Assembly: GCA_003415625.1 (NCBI GenBank) | Contig: PYIU01000002.1 | Coordinates: forward strand, 6,944,001-7,008,000 | Direction: 5' to 3' | Length of the DNA stretch: 64,000 nt | DNA from: Aquanectria penicillioides | Lineage: Eukaryota; Ascomycota; Sordariomycetes; Hypocreales; Nectriaceae | Shown here: in pieces, positions 30,180 through 41,436 of the stretch | How positions within the stretch are numbered: position 1 is the stretch's first letter | Layout: every line of letters begins with the position of its first letter | Program-made: the position numbers and the translations under genes | Notes under the pieces: generated by a model | Databases searched by the model: none | Told to the model about the DNA's origin: nothing | What the model saw: only the letters and a program-made list of their open reading frames with translations

Positions 30180-31777
30180 TCACTCAGGCTTCTGTCCACA
30201 CACCACATGCCTTGTTGGCGTTAGCTCCATTATTTCATGAGAGATCTCGGGACTTACACTTTCCAGTACCCGTGGATTGCTTGATTATTCATGTCTTTGC
30301 GAACATTGATGAGGAACACTTCCAACTGCTCAGGTCGCCACCCCAGCCCCTTCGTGAACAAAAGCAATGAAAGACCTTGGACGCCCCCTACAAGATTAAT
30401 ATTACCCCATGCACCTGTTGTGAAGAGGTCAGCACATTCCCTTGAGCAACTAGATGCGACTTGGTTACCTAGCTCCTTCAATTTTGGATCTGAAGGCCAC
30501 GCGTTCATGGGCCATTTGTATGCCTTTTCCTTAACGTTGACATACCCCGCATCCGCCAGATATTCCTTGTAATGTAACCCGGAATCTAAGCTACTACCAA
30601 GCTTGACCGCCGCCTCATTCATTAATTTGCTCCACTCATATACTGCGGAATCCTCAGGAACTGTGCCGTCGTCACAAGCCATGGGATAGATGGGGTCCAA
30701 TAGCTCAATGTAGCCGCCGGGAGAGAGGTTTCTTGTGGTTGTCAGTATGTAAAAAAAATTTGCGATAAGTATATGGACATGAATCTTACTCAAACGCCTG
30801 GCTGAATAACTTTGGCCAGTCGGAAATAGATCCAGTCATTGCACGAAGGTAAATGAAATCGAAAGGCTTCGTGAAGGCCCATTCAGCTTCAAGGTCGTCC
30901 ACGAAGAATGAGACATTGGAAGGAACGCTGTTGCCAAGTAAGCGTTTTGATCTGCTATTCGAGGAGCAGCTTACAATGTGGGTTGTATAGGACTAAGGTC
31001 AACTCCAACAACCTGATGTATATTAAAAGAAAGATCCTCTGATGGGCCAAGATAGCAGTTACCTCTGTGTCTGGATTCTCGTCCGCTGAAACCAATGGTT
31101 AGCATTCACTCGTCTCTGGAGGTTTAAAGCGCACCGAAGTCTAGCGCCCAGATTCCTGTTCCGCATCCTGCATCGAGGACGCGTTGGAGAGGCTTGTCCT
31201 TTCCTACGGGAGAGACGAATAGGCGGTCGTCAAGTGTGAGTAAGCACATATGATGTTGCATATCTGCGTGAGGTTAACTTGACCGCTGCCTACAAATTTG
31301 AAGCTATTGGATGCTACCTAAGCGCTCATTTTCGATCTACGAAATGCTACTCAGTAAACCCTTTTCTCCAAGAGCAGGTTGGCAACCAACCTCATCATTT
31401 GGTAAGATATAAGCTGTAAATCGATGGCTTGTTAGCGTTTTGGTGAGAAGCTAATGGGGTGATCTCACATCCGGCTTTATACACGTGATATCTGCGACCG
31501 TGTTCTACACGGTAGTTATAGATAGTAGAGGCGAGAGATACGGTATCACTATACACCGAAGCCTGTAATCAACATTAATGGGTGGCTTCTACTTAATGGT
31601 TAAAAACAATGATTGGCCTACCACTTCGAAGGCGGAGTCACTGTCTTCGGTCGTTGGCTGTATGGTCAGGCTATTGCATGCAACAAAATCGGAAATTTCC
31701 CCATAATATAAACTCACAATGGCCACGTCTTCGCCAACCGGATCGCCAGGATTCGGTGTTGGGGCTCCTTGAGCCAT
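30180..31777 (-). CDS. LaeA-like SAM-dependent methyltransferase (354 aa, 11 exons)
   Basis: Exons (high to low): 31718-31777, 31622-31657, 31469-31562, 31391-31413, 31318-31336, 31135-31263, 31063-31085, 30975-31012, 30790-30927, 30258-30731, 30180-30210. Ten introns of 47-60 nt; joined, they give one 355-codon frame. Seen: an acidic Ser-rich start, the family block DTVSLASTIYNYRVEHGRRYH, the SAM-binding motif LDAGCGTGIWALDF, GVDLSPIQP, the core FVDDLEAEW...FDFIYLRAMTGSISDW, and SPGGYIELLDP. This order is that of the fungal LaeA/UMTA-like methyltransferases, which include global regulators of secondary metabolism but mostly uncharacterised or metabolite-tailoring enzymes. It is one of many such paralogs in filamentous fungi, so a global role should not be assumed. 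Exons of 19-38 nt are unusually small; the last one (31 nt) restores the conserved-looking tail VHVVCGQKPE. Confidence 0.88.
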
Positions 31778-32415
31778 GTTCGATAGCTGGGTGTATTCCA
31801 AAAGGAAATATGATGCATGAAGAAGGAGGATGAGAGGGCCGGAATTGACAAAACCCCGCACCACAAAGCCCCAAGACGAGGAATCGCATCACGTTGGGTC
31901 AACTTTGCAGACCATACTAGTGATGCAGTGAGGCATAAGCGGCATGCTATTATTCGCGAACCTGCAATTACCCTTGTCCGCCTTCTGGGTCAAGCTGTGA
32001 ATTTTGTGGTACCGTCGCTTGGCCATTGGATAATGAAACGTTCATCAACCAACAGCATATAGGGTGCAGATATGTTCACCGCATCTAGAAGTCCCAGAAT
32101 TTGCGAGATTCGCTTCTTTTCACATTGGTTTGTAACAAGAACGACCGATTTGATGAATTTGCAGACCTGACCTCATCTTATCAGTGTGTTGACATAGATG
32201 CAGGCTAAGGGCTGCAGGGATGAGTGATCAGCTGAATAAGCATGTTACAATGTTGATTCGATTACACCAGTCAGATGCTTTGGAGATTTTTTCTACGATT
32301 TCACAAAATGGATTTATTCTAAATGGTATAGATCAGTCGTAGGTTGACCAGCTTTGTTCTCCCAGATCCAAGATTTGAATACTAAGTCTAAGACAATTCA
32401 GTCAGATTTGATGAT
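31778..32415. other. Intergenic, 640 nt
   Basis: Promoter side of the methyltransferase and 3' side of the CorA-like gene, both on the minus strand; AT-rich, nothing recognised. Confidence 0.45.
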
Positions 32416-34133
32416 TCATTCCATCGGCTCCGAATACTTTGATTTCGGACTAAAAAAGCTCCAGATGTTCTCGTGAATTTCAGCAAAACTTGTGGCGAAT
32501 GTTCCAAAACTCCAGCTCCCATGGTCGTTGTATCCCAGGTCAAAGAGAAATGCAGCCAAAAAAACAAACATAACTATCGGGATAGAGACAGCAAAAAATG
32601 CCCAGAAGTTTGGCTTCCCCGGCAAGTAGTCATTGGACATGCTGAAAAACCCAGTAGTGAATGCGAGCGGAATGAACACCATCGCCACAAGGGTCAGAGT
32701 CTTGATCGTCTTTGCTTCGCGAATTGATCTCTTAACCTCCTTCAGGGACCGGGCGTTCCCGATAATACCAGTCAACCCCGTAAGTGACTCATTTAGGAAC
32801 TCTGATCGTGCTTTGAGGATTTTCAACTCGCTGTAAATATGTTGAAAATCTTTGGCGCTCTCGATCCAGGAGTTTCTAGTTTCGGATCTAGAAGTGTTGA
32901 GATCCTCAAATGGTATGTCTAATTGTAGCATAATTGATGAAACATGTTTTAGATATCGATTGCACCGGCTGTATATAAGTTGAATATCGCTCCATTGGCC
33001 TTCCAGCGAACCCGGCTCTATCGAATTGAAGTCTGCCCTCCATTGGAGGGGGTATTCGGAGTTACTGAGGATGGCATGGTTATATTCGACCAGATGTAAA
33101 TAATTGGATGCAATGATCTTTTTTAAGAAGACTGTGGCATCTGCTGGTGATTTAACACCATTAGGCAGACTGTCGGCATGCTCAGTTAAGTAGTAGCAGA
33201 GGTCGCCGTAAAGACCTTGACGATCAGGACCGCTGGTTGAACTGACACGGTCGAAACCGGACCGAGGTATAAAATCAGCATAACCACCTTGGAAGGGCCT
33301 GGTTTTAACAGTTTCGAGAATATTAATCTGCCATCCCTCTGTGTTTCCTGACGGCTTTGACCAAATGTGGGCTGTCTGGAACGGCGGATCGCAGAGAATT
33401 AAGACTATATCTTTGGTCAGATGCCCAAGAGAATTGGGATTGTAGTTGAAATCAAGAAAAACTCAGTCTTACCGCTCCAGTTATCAGCATTCCGGGACTT
33501 CGTTTGCCATACAGAGCATTTCTGGTGGACAATGACAGCATCTTCCCAAGTACCACTTAATTTGCTAGTCAATACATCTCTACCACTCTTGGCGCATGCT
33601 ACTCGAAAAGATTTAAGCCCAGTGTACGGAACTCGAATGTCATAGTAATTCAGCGTGAAATCCCGGTTGCTGCCCAATAGCGATGGAAGGCGAGGTGCCA
33701 GACTGGGCGCATGAGGGAGCCCGAGATAGGTAGATGTTCGCTCATGATCCACAAAGAAAGTCGGATCTATGCACAGCTCTTGTCCCAAGATTCCAATGAA
33801 CTCAGGATTTAATCCCTCAACTAGATAAACATTCCGTAAGCACTTGTTAGATGCATCGTCTTGGCGTGAGGACCGAAGCTCGCGAAAATGATGGTTGAGC
33901 TCCTTCGCGCCTGTGGAACCCTCAAAATCCCTCCTTTGAGGGGGCCCATCGCCAGAGAAACTTAAAAGTGTTGCTCGAGCCGATCTGCGATGAAATTGGA
34001 TAGCTCGGTTGCGCTGGTCGGGGAATCGCAGTGTTGGATGGAGACTACAGACACTCCTAATGTGATGGGAGTAAGGCCCATTGCTACATAACCATGTGCC
34101 ATCATCCTCCTTCTTCGGAGGATCGCCGGCCAT
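32416..34133 (-). CDS. Fungal CorA-like membrane protein (551 aa, 2 exons)
   Basis: Exons 33473-34133 and 32416-33410, with a 62-nt intron (33411-33472; GTAAGA..AAAG). The start at 34133 (MAGDPPKKEDDG) is the most conservative; in-frame ATGs lie further upstream to 34223. The soluble N-terminal part (about 1-470) has the alpha/beta to long-helix layout of the cytosolic CorA funnel, ending in SLKEVKRSIREAKTIKT. Two closely spaced membrane helices follow (LTLVAMVFIPLAFTTGFF and FWAFFAVSIPIVMFVFLAAF) and a short charged tail, as in CorA. The GMN signature that closes helix 1 in true magnesium channels is replaced by FSM. Fungi carry many such CorA-like proteins with altered loops; ion transport is therefore an inference, and a sensor or non-transport role is possible. 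It sits next to the methyltransferase on the same strand with 0.64 kb between. Confidence 0.82.
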
Positions 34134-35985
34134 TTCGGCCGCGAGAATAGAAATCTGTGGCATGGCCATGATGAGGGTGAGAAGTGAACTGGGACGCTGT
34201 TGTGTGATAGGACGACCAAGCACAAACCATATAGAGAGAGCAAGTGTAGTAGCTAAAAGCCCATGGATCAGAGGTGACTATCAATCAGAAGCCAGCGAGT
34301 TAAAACTAGTGAGCAGACACAAATTATTCTCGCGAGGTTGCCGCAAACTACTTGGGGCTGGAAAGAGGTGCGAGAATGGTCGATAGTACGATGAAGGTTG
34401 CCTTGCAAGGACGCCTCATCCTGTTTGGAGGCCTCTTTTTTTTTCCCCTTGCGAGGCTGACTAGCGCAACATACATACGTGCAGAGAAACCCCCTCACCA
34501 GAAAAAAAAAAAGACCACGTAGAATCTAGGACACCAAAGTTCTAAAATAGAAGAGGAAAAAGAAGAGCAAGTGAATTTATTCTTAACCAAGCTAGGTATC
34601 TGTGTTTTCGTCATTTGTTTCCCCCCATACAAGGCTGACTAGCGCAACGCAAACGCAAGGAAACAAAAGATGAATCTACGGCACCAAAGCCCTAAGATAG
34701 AAGAATAAAAAGAATAGCCGCCGATCTCATTCTTAAATCAACTAGTTATCAATCCGATCGAATCACTAGCTTTCCAACTAGCCGCGCCGAAAGTCATTAT
34801 CTAGCAGAAGAGGACATCGTGCCTCGATATTGCATTATAGCTTTGTAAAATAAGGTTCGGCGTACCAAAATCAGTCAAAAATACGCTATGGATCGTATGT
34901 TGCCTTCATGGGGAAGTTAGTATCACTTCCATTCAAAATGTGAGAGTATCAATACCCTGATGCGTTGCAGGTTAGTATAGTTTACATCCTCAAGTTTTTG
35001 ATTCAGTATGCAGGCATTTCTATTCAATCCGAGATCTTTTCTGTGAGTAAGGTATGGCGAAAGCGTACGACAATAGACAAATAGCGGACCCAAGAAAAGG
35101 AGCGGTCATCACCAGAGATGTTATGATGATATGATGCCCTGGCTCTACTACTGCCAAACAACTTAATTCCTAGACGTGAGGATCAGCGCACAAGGGGAAT
35201 CGAGAATAACGAAGAATCAATTGAAAAAATTACCGGACGATGTCGAACTGTGGGATGCAGCTCAAACACGACCTTAATTGGCATTAGGATTTGACTTGAT
35301 GTAGTTTGGCCAGCGTTTTCATAGTTCTTCACTTAGAATGGGATTGAGCCACGTATTGGGCCTGGCAGATGCAACTATCCTCAGTCAAGAACAATTGAAA
35401 GTGATCTAGAATACCTAACCTGCTCAAGAAACGTGTTTAAAGTGAATTGAGTAATAACTCTGAACTGGGACAAGCACGATTGTTTCCTGACGTTAGGAAT
35501 ATACACACTTCTCGGCACCCGACAAACTTTAACTGCCTAGAAAAGATCGGGGTGTTTAGTTTTATTAGCAGGCATGAGTCTGCAACCAACTAAGACAACC
35601 GCAGCAGATATGACATTACCACAAGCTGTACTAATAAAGTTGGCTACTCAGTCTCCTTGCCTCCACTTCATATTACGACAACAAGATAGAGTGATGAAAG
35701 TATCCCTATTCATTTTGTGTGTTGAGGTATGGATAGAGAATTAGAAGTCAAGAAAAGTCAGAATACATGCTGAAATAAACCCATCCCTCAAGTTCAATTC
35801 AATCTAGCCCATTTCCTTCTCAAAATCCTACGTACTGCTGAGTGTGACTTTGGGTGTTCTGTCTGCCCTTCGCAAAAGCCACAATGTGTTTTCACCCATT
35901 AAGCCGCCGATAGCAAGTAAGTGCTCAACTCAAGAGTGTCCCGTTAATTTCAGTGAGCACAATGGGCAGGTAATACTGGATGAGT
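34134..35985. other. 1.85 kb intergenic region with a diverged tandem duplication
   Basis: AT-rich, no ORF of note. It contains a two-copy repeat at 34454-34750 (listed separately) and A/T runs. Otherwise nothing seen. Confidence 0.5.
34454..34750. repeat. Diverged direct duplication, two copies of about 120-150 nt
   Basis: Copy A 34454-34600 and copy B 34632-34750. Both begin with the same 17 nt (AGGCTGACTAGCGCAAC), share a GAATCTA(G/C)G(A/G)CACCAAAG block at 34522 and 34672, a TAGAAGA block and a (G/A)CTAG(G/T)TATC end. An indel of about 28 nt lies between the first two blocks. Confidence 0.65.
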
Positions 35986-37796
35986 TTATGAGAGCCGCGT
36001 TATCAGATTGGCAATGTTGAGATACATCTCTTTCATCATCATTCCCTATTTTACGTTAGCAAAGAGTTACCACTGGTGGCCTTGAAACCTACAGTGTTTG
36101 GCTCAATGAACACTCCAATCTCATCGGCATGGTCCATCCGGTCATTGACGCCCAGGTGCCAGTAGACGCCCTTCTTATCAGCGAAACCAAATTTAATATC
36201 CGGGAGAGAGCTGACTGGCTTCACGCAGCCTCTGGGTCCCGCCATTGATTCAGTGTTGACAATCCCATCATTGAGATGCCAATCCCCCAGATCGGGCCCC
36301 AGAATATTTTTTTGAGCCTGGGTAAGGTCGAGGCCTCCCATCGCGTAGAGGGTGGGAATCATGATTGGGATGACGTCCTTTCGAGGAACATATGATCCTG
36401 GACCCGGGAGGGTGAGATTATAACCCCAATCATGGAGAAGTCGGGTGATCACCGAGTAGGTGACCCATTCCACAAAGGAGCGAAAGGTGGTTATAGCAGT
36501 GAGACCGGCCCACCCGAGGCTCGTAAATGCACCAATGAAGACATCCGTCAGCGGACCCAGGATCGGTATATGTTCTGTTGCTCTTCGCACGAAACTTTCG
36601 ATGCTAGTTGGAAAGGACGCGATTGCCTCCTTGCCCCAGGCTGGCCAAACATTCTGAAAGGGTGTAGTTGCATGGAAGGAGAGAGTAAAATAATAGACCT
36701 TGTTTGAAACATTCGAAACATTCTGGGATAGATCATAAACCCCTTCGATGCTGTTGTCATAAAAACCGTTGTTCTTCGAGTCAAGCCAAGTCCACACTGG
36801 GCCCTGCACAGACTCGAAGCGCTCGAGCATATCTTGGAATGTTTCCCCAGGTTTCCTGCAAATGCCCCAATGGTCAAGTTGAAGGTCAAAGGTCCTTGTA
36901 TTTGGAGGATAAAAACTCGCCGTTGCGAAGAGCCTTGCTATGAGACCCACTGCCACATCCCTAGAGGCCTAATCGATCAAGGTTAATTGATCTGTAAAAT
37001 ACCGTTAATTATTCTTTCTTGGTACTCACTTCGGGAGATGTGAACTTTTGAAGAGCATCGATGATGGTCGATCCCAGGTGGGGAGTGCCAAGAGTCGTCA
37101 CCGAGATGACCCAACTATCTCTCCCGGTCATACCAAAGTATGCGGGGTGCAATCCGCCAGCTCCATTGGCCATTAAACTGATGAGATAGCGGACGGTGTT
37201 TCCACCCTGTGAGTGGCAAATGAAATGGACTTTTCGGCCATCCCAGGTCCAGTTGTGGAAGTCTGGAGAGTTTGAGAACAAAATCGCCCGCCTCCTACCC
37301 ACTGTCGTGGTTTCCTTTGGTGCATGCAATGGATCTGTGTCAAAATAAGTGCCGTATGAAACATCCAAATCGTATATCTCGTCTACAAAGCTCGTGTCGG
37401 GGTTGACTACACTGAAACTGTGGCGCATTAGCCTACGTGGTGGTGGACGGATGACCTGACGAACCCCCCAAACGTAAGTTGTCTATATAGCTCGCAGGCA
37501 CGCTCCCAGTTTGTAGAAAACGGAGCGACGGGAGCGACGATGACAGTGTATCCTTCGTTTACGAGAAGCTGCGGGATATCGATCACGCCACCAAAGTAGT
37601 TGATGGCACCGAAGAGTGGCGCGCCCCAGCCAGAAAACTCCGGTACTTCCCCTCGTCAATGATTGTAACCGAGGGAATGACGTTACATACCAAACACAAT
37701 TGGAATAGATTTGTTGGCGGGTAGAATTTCTGATATCCCGTGTGCCAAGTCCCGCAAATTCACTAGCCCATCCGGGTCATTGAGAAAGGGAGCCAT
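35986..37796 (-). CDS. Lipase-like alpha/beta hydrolase (about 534 aa, 5 exons)
   Basis: Exons 37691-37796, 37465-37645, 37030-37411, 36093-36968 and 35986-36045; introns of 45, 53, 61 and 47 nt keep frame. Seen: an early FSGWG segment at the place where bacterial family I.5 lipases have GFGGWG, the nucleophile elbow VHFICHSQGGNTVRYL (HSQGG), the following TLGTPHLGS, a long lid region, and near the end DHADEIGVFIEPNT with the probable catalytic His. This combination is that of the Geobacillus-type true lipases, which fungi also carry. Its substrate would be acylglycerols. The last exon (MMKEMYLNIANLITRLS) is supported by an AACG branch site and a perfect phase match; without it the protein ends KATSGNSLLT at 36051. 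Readable sequence upstream of the chosen ATG (LRLLALEKTVPTVQ) suggests that an additional 5' exon, perhaps with a signal peptide, was missed. Confidence 0.78.
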
Positions 37797-40309
37797 AGTT
37801 TGGACGGTAGGCACAGTCTTTTCGAGCGCAAGGAGCCTTAGCGTAACTAATTAGAGTGAACAAAACAACAATTCAAGTAATCGTGAAGCTTTGCCCCGGA
37901 ATTTGACCCGGGCTATAGCTCTTATGAGCCATTCTTGTACTGTTGCTCCGGGACCAGATTTGGCAAGCCTTTCACATGCCAAACAGTTTCCCACCTTTGT
38001 CTCATTTATCTGGTGATGTTTTTTCAGCACAACCACCGGTTAGTAAGCACTAGAAGGAGAGGCACAGGGCTGCAAATCATATGCTAAGGACTCACACCCT
38101 CAGTCCAACACGTCGAAAGCTTATGTTGTATTTGCGCATATGCCGGTTCCGAGCATAGCCCTCTGGTGATACCAAGATGGCGTTGTCTCTGCACATTGCC
38201 CAGCTCCGAACGGAAGGTTTGCTCTCCCTCTAGGCTTCCAACGGTTAGGCGACCGGCCTGGGTTTGATTGAGCAGAAAGCGAACCGACGTGATGGTCAGC
38301 CGGCCTAACAGGCTTGCTTTGTGGGAATTGCCGGCGTAGTCTCGATGTCACTGTGAAACTCATGGCGAGGTTCACGACGTCACTATTACCTAACTATTTC
38401 TTTTCTATTATTTTCATCTAAAATCATGCAAATTATTCTTCGAAGTGATTAAATCCCTTTGACAATCTCTGGGAAGAGTGAAAGGCCTAATGCAAAACCG
38501 CTCAAGCTCACGTTGAGTCAAGAGTAGGAGGAGAATAACCTGTCGGATCGGTGAAAAATGACCCAGAGGGTGTACCGAGTTGAATGAAAGAATATCGAAA
38601 TACGAAAAGGAACATTGAGGCTACCATATCTGCTGTAACAAAACATACTGATAGGTTGCAGATACGACTGACGTATGCATCTTACTAAGATGCGACGTGA
38701 AACCTGATATCAATCCTTCCAAAAAGTTGCCTTATGATAAGCTGAAATCTCCTAGAGACGCTATGTATTTAGCGCACTAGAGACTTGCTGCTATGCATCA
38801 TATTCCCGAATAAAACAAGAATGGCCAAAAGGGATGTTCTGTATCGTGGGTTGCTCTGTGGAGGAAATGCGCAGATTATTTGGATGGATTGTAGGAAGCG
38901 CTGTAATGTCAAGCTCCAAGCCCTAGCCGGTGTTAGCCGAACCTCTTTCGACAATTTATGACAAAACAGAAGGACAACCTTAGTTAGGCCATTGGGCAAA
39001 TACGAAGTAGGTTGATTCACACGGAGCAATTGAAGTTGGGCGTGGGCTCCCCCACATCTAGAATCCTCTGTCCCGATAGAAGAATGACTCCGAGATTTCC
39101 TGGAGTATTCTTTTGAGCTGAATTTTAGATTCTTGGACAAATTGGCGTTCATAGCAAAGCCAATTGATCCAGCTTCGATGGTGCTGATTCCAATACCTTC
39201 CAAGAATAGATCCTCCGTCTAAAGTAGCAAAGAATATGCTTCCCGTGTGGCTAGTCCTAGTGGTCTCAATTGCGACTGCAGCTCTAATGCAATGCCGAGT
39301 ACAATAGAATCGACACCATCGAAACAAGAGATTGAACAAATATTAACCATGTTGAGGGTCTCTGTATTTGACGTGTACAATATGGTTGACAAGATCAAAC
39401 AATATAATGGCGTTGGTTTTAAAGCCTGCAAATACGTTAATAGCAGAGACATAAGTCGATTCTTCGCCAAATACCAGTATCACTACCAGTGGATGTTTCG
39501 TAAAATTTTCAAAGTTCATAGGTTAAAGCGATCCAACAGCGAGCGTGCGTCTTCAAACGCCAAGTAAAAGAGCAACGTCAGTATTCTACACCAAGTATTA
39601 ATTCATATTACAATTCAAGAAAATCTAGTTAGGTTATCAATGCGTCAACTGATGATATTGTTGAATTATTTTAGACTTTGTAATGTCTTGATTAATCAGT
39701 TACTATGTATCAATCATTCTATGGTCCCTTCATTGTCTCAAGAGTCAGTGTGCTCTGGCAGGCAACATTGACCTATAACGGTGTTGCATGCTAGAACTTC
39801 TTTATCTTATTTGCTAGTTTCTTTTTTCATTCTGTGTTTTTCATAGTGTCCTGTTTATTGCATTTAGATATGCAAAACACCACCTTAATATGGGAACAAG
39901 ACGCACTGAGAGATGGGTTCTATATTTGTTCAGGACTTTTAGGTCACTCTAATGTATGTTGTAAAATTGCTTGTTCTCTCTTAGGGATGATTTGGATTCA
40001 TGTACATGGATGTTTGGCTCATCAATTATTTGCATTTACTGTTTGGTCTCCATGACACCTGTGATACTAAGCATGATGTGTAAAAGAGAGAGAGAGAATG
40101 TATCGGTAAGTTTGGATGCACTATTTCATCGTCTATTCAATCCTCGTAGTGGTGTATTCCTTCTGTGTGTGTTGATGCAATCAGCCTACCCTATATCATC
40201 TTTTCTCTTCAGGCGCTTTGAAAATATTTTCCCGTTTTTACTACCTTCACAAAGGAATTTCTTCTCTTGCGCATTGTACAGCTCTATTTCTGAACTAATT
40301 ATCAATCAT
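37797..40309. other. 2.5 kb AT-rich region without a supported gene
   Basis: Open frames of 80-145 codons occur on both strands (38769-39203 minus, 39219-39470 minus, 39247-39567 plus), but none has a recognisable domain, a coherent exon structure or consistent codon use. It may include decayed genes. 39560-40300 is strongly T-rich. Confidence 0.45.
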
Positions 40310-40962
40310 GGGGTTACACCCCCACGCCGGAGTGGCTACCGCCTGGAAGCCCTTTTACGCATAAGGGAGTGGCTTCAAGTCTCACTACGGCACCTCTTGT
40401 CACCTCCTTGGGATTAGTCCCTCCAGCTAGTGCAAAAGGAACTTGAAAGAAGCCTAGCTCACGGCTAGTAGCGAAAAACTCGACCGCAACCGGAGCAATA
40501 TACGGATACCAGTGAGGCCAACCTGCGACAGTCAGGAAAACGGGTGTGGGGCGCCCGCCCGTAGGAGCCTGGCTCTGCGGCTCTCTAATAGACCTGCACC
40601 GCGACCGGAGCGCGAGATCCTTAGCAGTTTCCCTAGCGGTAAATTATGGGTACAATAGTATGCTTAATTTTAGGGCCAGTAAGAGAATGAGCTATTACAA
40701 TTAGGGCATTATACGCGGGGTTAATATGTATTGAACTGTAAGAGGTGTGGTGGGCGTCCAATTCTTTCCGATCCATAGAGACGAACACAGGCCAAGATGG
40801 GGGCCACAAGCGAAGGTATAGTTAAGGGTGTTTGTCCAATATCCTGTACATACGGGGTTTCCTTCATCGTTTATAATATCGAAGCACTGTCTGTCTTTAG
40901 GAACAATAGAGTATGATTAAATAAATAAATTAATAAATAAATAAATAAATACATACATACAT
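40310..40962 (+). mobile_element. Probable internally deleted LINE (non-LTR retrotransposon) remnant
   Basis: A GC-rich, non-coding block (40310-40640: GGGGTTACACCCCCACGCC, two variants of CGACCGCAACCGGAGC / CGCGACCGGAGCGCGAG) stands out sharply from AT-rich surroundings, and the stretch then runs through about 280 nt of AT-rich sequence into a terminal (AAAT)n/(ACAT)n tail at 40918-40962. A 5' leader-like block followed by a simple-repeat A-rich tail is the form expected of Tad-type fungal LINEs; no reverse-transcriptase frame remains. No target-site duplication could be found by eye, so the call rests on composition, tail and the abrupt boundary. Confidence 0.4.
40918..40962 (+). repeat. 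(AAAT)n / (ACAT)n tail
   Basis: Tandem AAAT units passing into ACAT units, about 45 nt. Read on the plus strand it is the A-rich 3' tail of the candidate LINE remnant. Confidence 0.8.
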
Positions 40963-41291
40963 AAAGAATTGGGTTGCGGTATTGCGCGGGTTTGGGCACA
41001 GATCCACATGTTGTTCTGGACTCCTCCCGAACCCGAGCCTGGCAGCATGAATTTTCGGCATCGTTCGTCTGTTCTTAGCTTGGGCTACAGTACAAAGTGG
41101 ATGCCAAGACCCGCCTGAACGACAGGGGGGAGTGAAAATTTCCACAAGGTGGAGTCATAGCTCGCGGTCAGCTTTACCAGCATCAACTCTCTGAGCAAGG
41201 ACCCGTGATGGGTGGGGGGTGGGGGTTATTTTTGGGGATGGAGAAAAGAGAAGAAAAGAAAAAGGAGGGTGAAGGAAAGCGAAAAGGAATC

Positions 41292-41436
41292 AAGACTGCA
41301 CCCCCAGTCACCGGACCACCCCCTTGTAAATAGGTGCAAAGTTGATCTGAAATTCAATCCCAGATCCCGTGCTTTGGGATTTGAAATGTGTTTTCCAGGG
41401 ACGTGGTCGGTGGTCCGGTGACTAGGGTGTAGTCTT
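41292..41436. mobile_element. MITE-like element with about 28-bp terminal inverted repeats
   Basis: The left arm (41292-41320) begins AAGACTGCACCC and continues AGTCACCGGACCACC; the reverse complement of 41409-41436 reads AAGACTACACCC then AGTCACCGGACCACC, differing by one substitution and a small indel. The 90-nt interior has no ORF. Length (145 nt) and inverted ends fit a miniature inverted-repeat element or a foldback element; flanking target-site duplication is not clear. It stands 0.8 kb upstream of the GH16-like gene. Confidence 0.6.

Noticed and set aside
37880..37965. tRNA-like stretch on the minus strand with a CCCGG/CCGGG stem around GTCAAAT and a GCTC/GAGC hairpin
   Set aside because: The T-arm-like part is suggestive, but there is no proper acceptor stem, D-arm or 5-bp anticodon stem. 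tRNAscan-SE would settle it.
38769..39567. Overlapping ORFs on both strands (144, 93 and 83 aa minus; 106 aa plus)
   Set aside because: No recognisable domain in either direction and no splice solution that joins them; treated as non-coding or too decayed to name.
39834..40417. Plus-strand ORFs of 73 and 148 aa next to the LINE-like block
   Set aside because: Phe/Ser/Leu/Cys-rich translation of T-rich DNA, with no reverse-transcriptase or other motif.
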